A stretch of 64,000 bases of DNA from Strigops habroptila (Eukaryota > Chordata > Aves > Psittaciformes > Psittacidae): assembly GCF_004027225.2 (NCBI RefSeq), contig NC_046360.1:3212001-3276000 (forward strand), in the 5' to 3' direction. The stretch's first letter is position 1; the number at the start of each line of letters is the position of its first letter. Below, one piece after another: positions 62,787 through 64,000 of the stretch. Both the position numbers and the translations under genes were made by a program. The notes under the pieces are model-generated. The model saw only the letters and a list, made by a program, of their open reading frames with translations, was not told where the DNA came from and searched no databases.

Positions 62787-64000
62787 CTACAAAGTTGAAA
62801 CAGGGAAATCAAAATATTAGACCAACAGACAGAGGCTGGGCAAGATGAACTCGAGGGGAGGAAGAAGGCAAACAAGGCTGGTAGGTGCAAACACCCTTTC
62901 AGAATTGATTGGAATGAAAAAAAACCCGACAAAAAACATTTCATCAGAGCTCTGGTTTGGAAAAGAAAGCAAACACCACAGCAGGCAAAGAGACATGTTG
63001 CTGGAGGAGCAGTCTTTCATTGAGAGAAGCAAAATAAGGAGCTCAAAAAGCAAATCCAAAACCCCAAAGAAAAATCCAGGCAGACTTATTCAAGCAGCAA
63101 TAACAAGCATGTGTCATACATACAGATGTGAATATACACAACTTTATATATTCACATTGAGACAAAATAACCAAGGTACGGAGAACAACAAAAAAACAAC
63201 CTTAGAGAGGGAGATATTTGTTTTCTTGAAGCATTTAGACTTAAAGGAACATCTCCAAGATAGAAGCATTAATGCCAAAAAAAGAAAAATAAAATCAAGA
63301 AAACATTTTCATGCCTGGCAGGGACAAAATTTGGACTTGTATTTTATTGCTAATGGATACAGCCAATACTCATCAAACTAAAGTAAGGGCTACTGAAAGA
63401 AAGGAGCCTGGTGCTGAGCACTTACATCTCCAATCGGTGTTGGTCGATCGGGGAGCACTCAGTCTCTGTGAAAACAGAGCTTCTTTTGTACAACATGCAA
63501 GTCTGGATATATAGATCCCAACCTGAGGTTTACCAAGTGTGGCCTAACCCTTTAGTATATAAATACAGAAAGAGAGGACTTAAAGTCATGCTCACATGGG
63601 CCTTATATATGTACTGGAGGGAAACGGACCCCAAATGTTCAGGACTGGCAAACTGAGAGATGCTCAAAGTCGTGTGAAATCTCTGCATTTCAGTTTTCTC
63701 CCTATAACAGTGGTAAGAGCATCTATCCCTCTGTAGATGATGCGAGGCTGAATAAAGTGCCTCTGGGATATCCCAAGATCCTGCACTGCAGAGAGGATTT
63801 GTAATGCCAATGCCAAGTACTTGATAGCAGGCAGCACCAGCATGACAGTAACATGCAAAAGCAAAGCTAACTATCTTTTTAGTGTTGCCCATCTCTGCTG
63901 TACCTGAGGAGCAGCATCTGAGCTTTATTCCCAGCTATCAGCCAGGCACTAGATGCCACAGGGAATGCACGTACATTACTCCCACACACCAACATCCTCC
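62787..64000 (-). other. PITPNM2: PITPNM2 intron, continues past right edge
   Basis: A/T-rich sequence with no exon recognised. The next upstream PITPNM2 exon must end in one base of a split codon (phase 1) and lies beyond the window. Confidence 0.6.

Noticed and set aside
1-64000. CRISPR arrays, prokaryotic defence systems, viral genomes, tRNA or rRNA genes
   Set aside because: None seen; the window is ordinary vertebrate gene-dense DNA.

Overview
This is vertebrate nuclear DNA, almost certainly from a bird. The genes are split by GT-AG introns, promoters are CpG islands, a truncated CR1 LINE (the typical avian retrotransposon) lies at about 33.43-33.95 kb, and degraded MIR-type SINEs are present. 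The gene order VPS37B - ABCB9 - OGFOD2 - ARL6IP4 - PITPNM2 is the one found on human 12q24.31, so this is the orthologous block (chicken chromosome 15-like, by established synteny). I cannot name the species. All products were recognised from translated exons and family knowledge; no search was run.

Layout, left to right. 1-6.5 kb: first coding exon of VPS37B (ESCRT-I) on the minus strand with its CpG-island promoter, and the start of its first intron. 6.5-12 kb: intergenic, with old SINE fragments. 12-26.8 kb: ABCB9 (TAPL, lysosomal peptide transporter) on minus, 11 coding exons plus a 5' noncoding exon, 796 codons. 28.0-34.3 kb: an intact eight-exon gene on minus coding for a 425-residue protein descended from a Gypsy/GIN-type retrotransposon integrase (GIN2-like). 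It keeps the zinc-binding HHCC module but has lost two of the three catalytic acidic residues. 34.8-40.9 kb: OGFOD2 on plus, head-to-head with the integrase gene across 467 bp. 42.2-47.9 kb: ARL6IP4 on plus, with a 31-bp minisatellite in its first intron. 48-64 kb: 3' half of PITPNM2 (Nir3) on minus (end of the DDHD domain, LNS2 domain, long 3' UTR), convergent with ARL6IP4.

The genes do not form a pathway. They are unrelated housekeeping or trafficking genes: ESCRT-I sorting, lysosomal peptide import, a 2-oxoglutarate dioxygenase, a splicing-associated SR-like protein and a phosphatidylinositol transfer protein. The most interesting object is the domesticated integrase gene between ABCB9 and OGFOD2, a place where human has no such gene. 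Its exon junctions all join in phase with no stop, which argues for a conserved host function rather than a decaying transposon.
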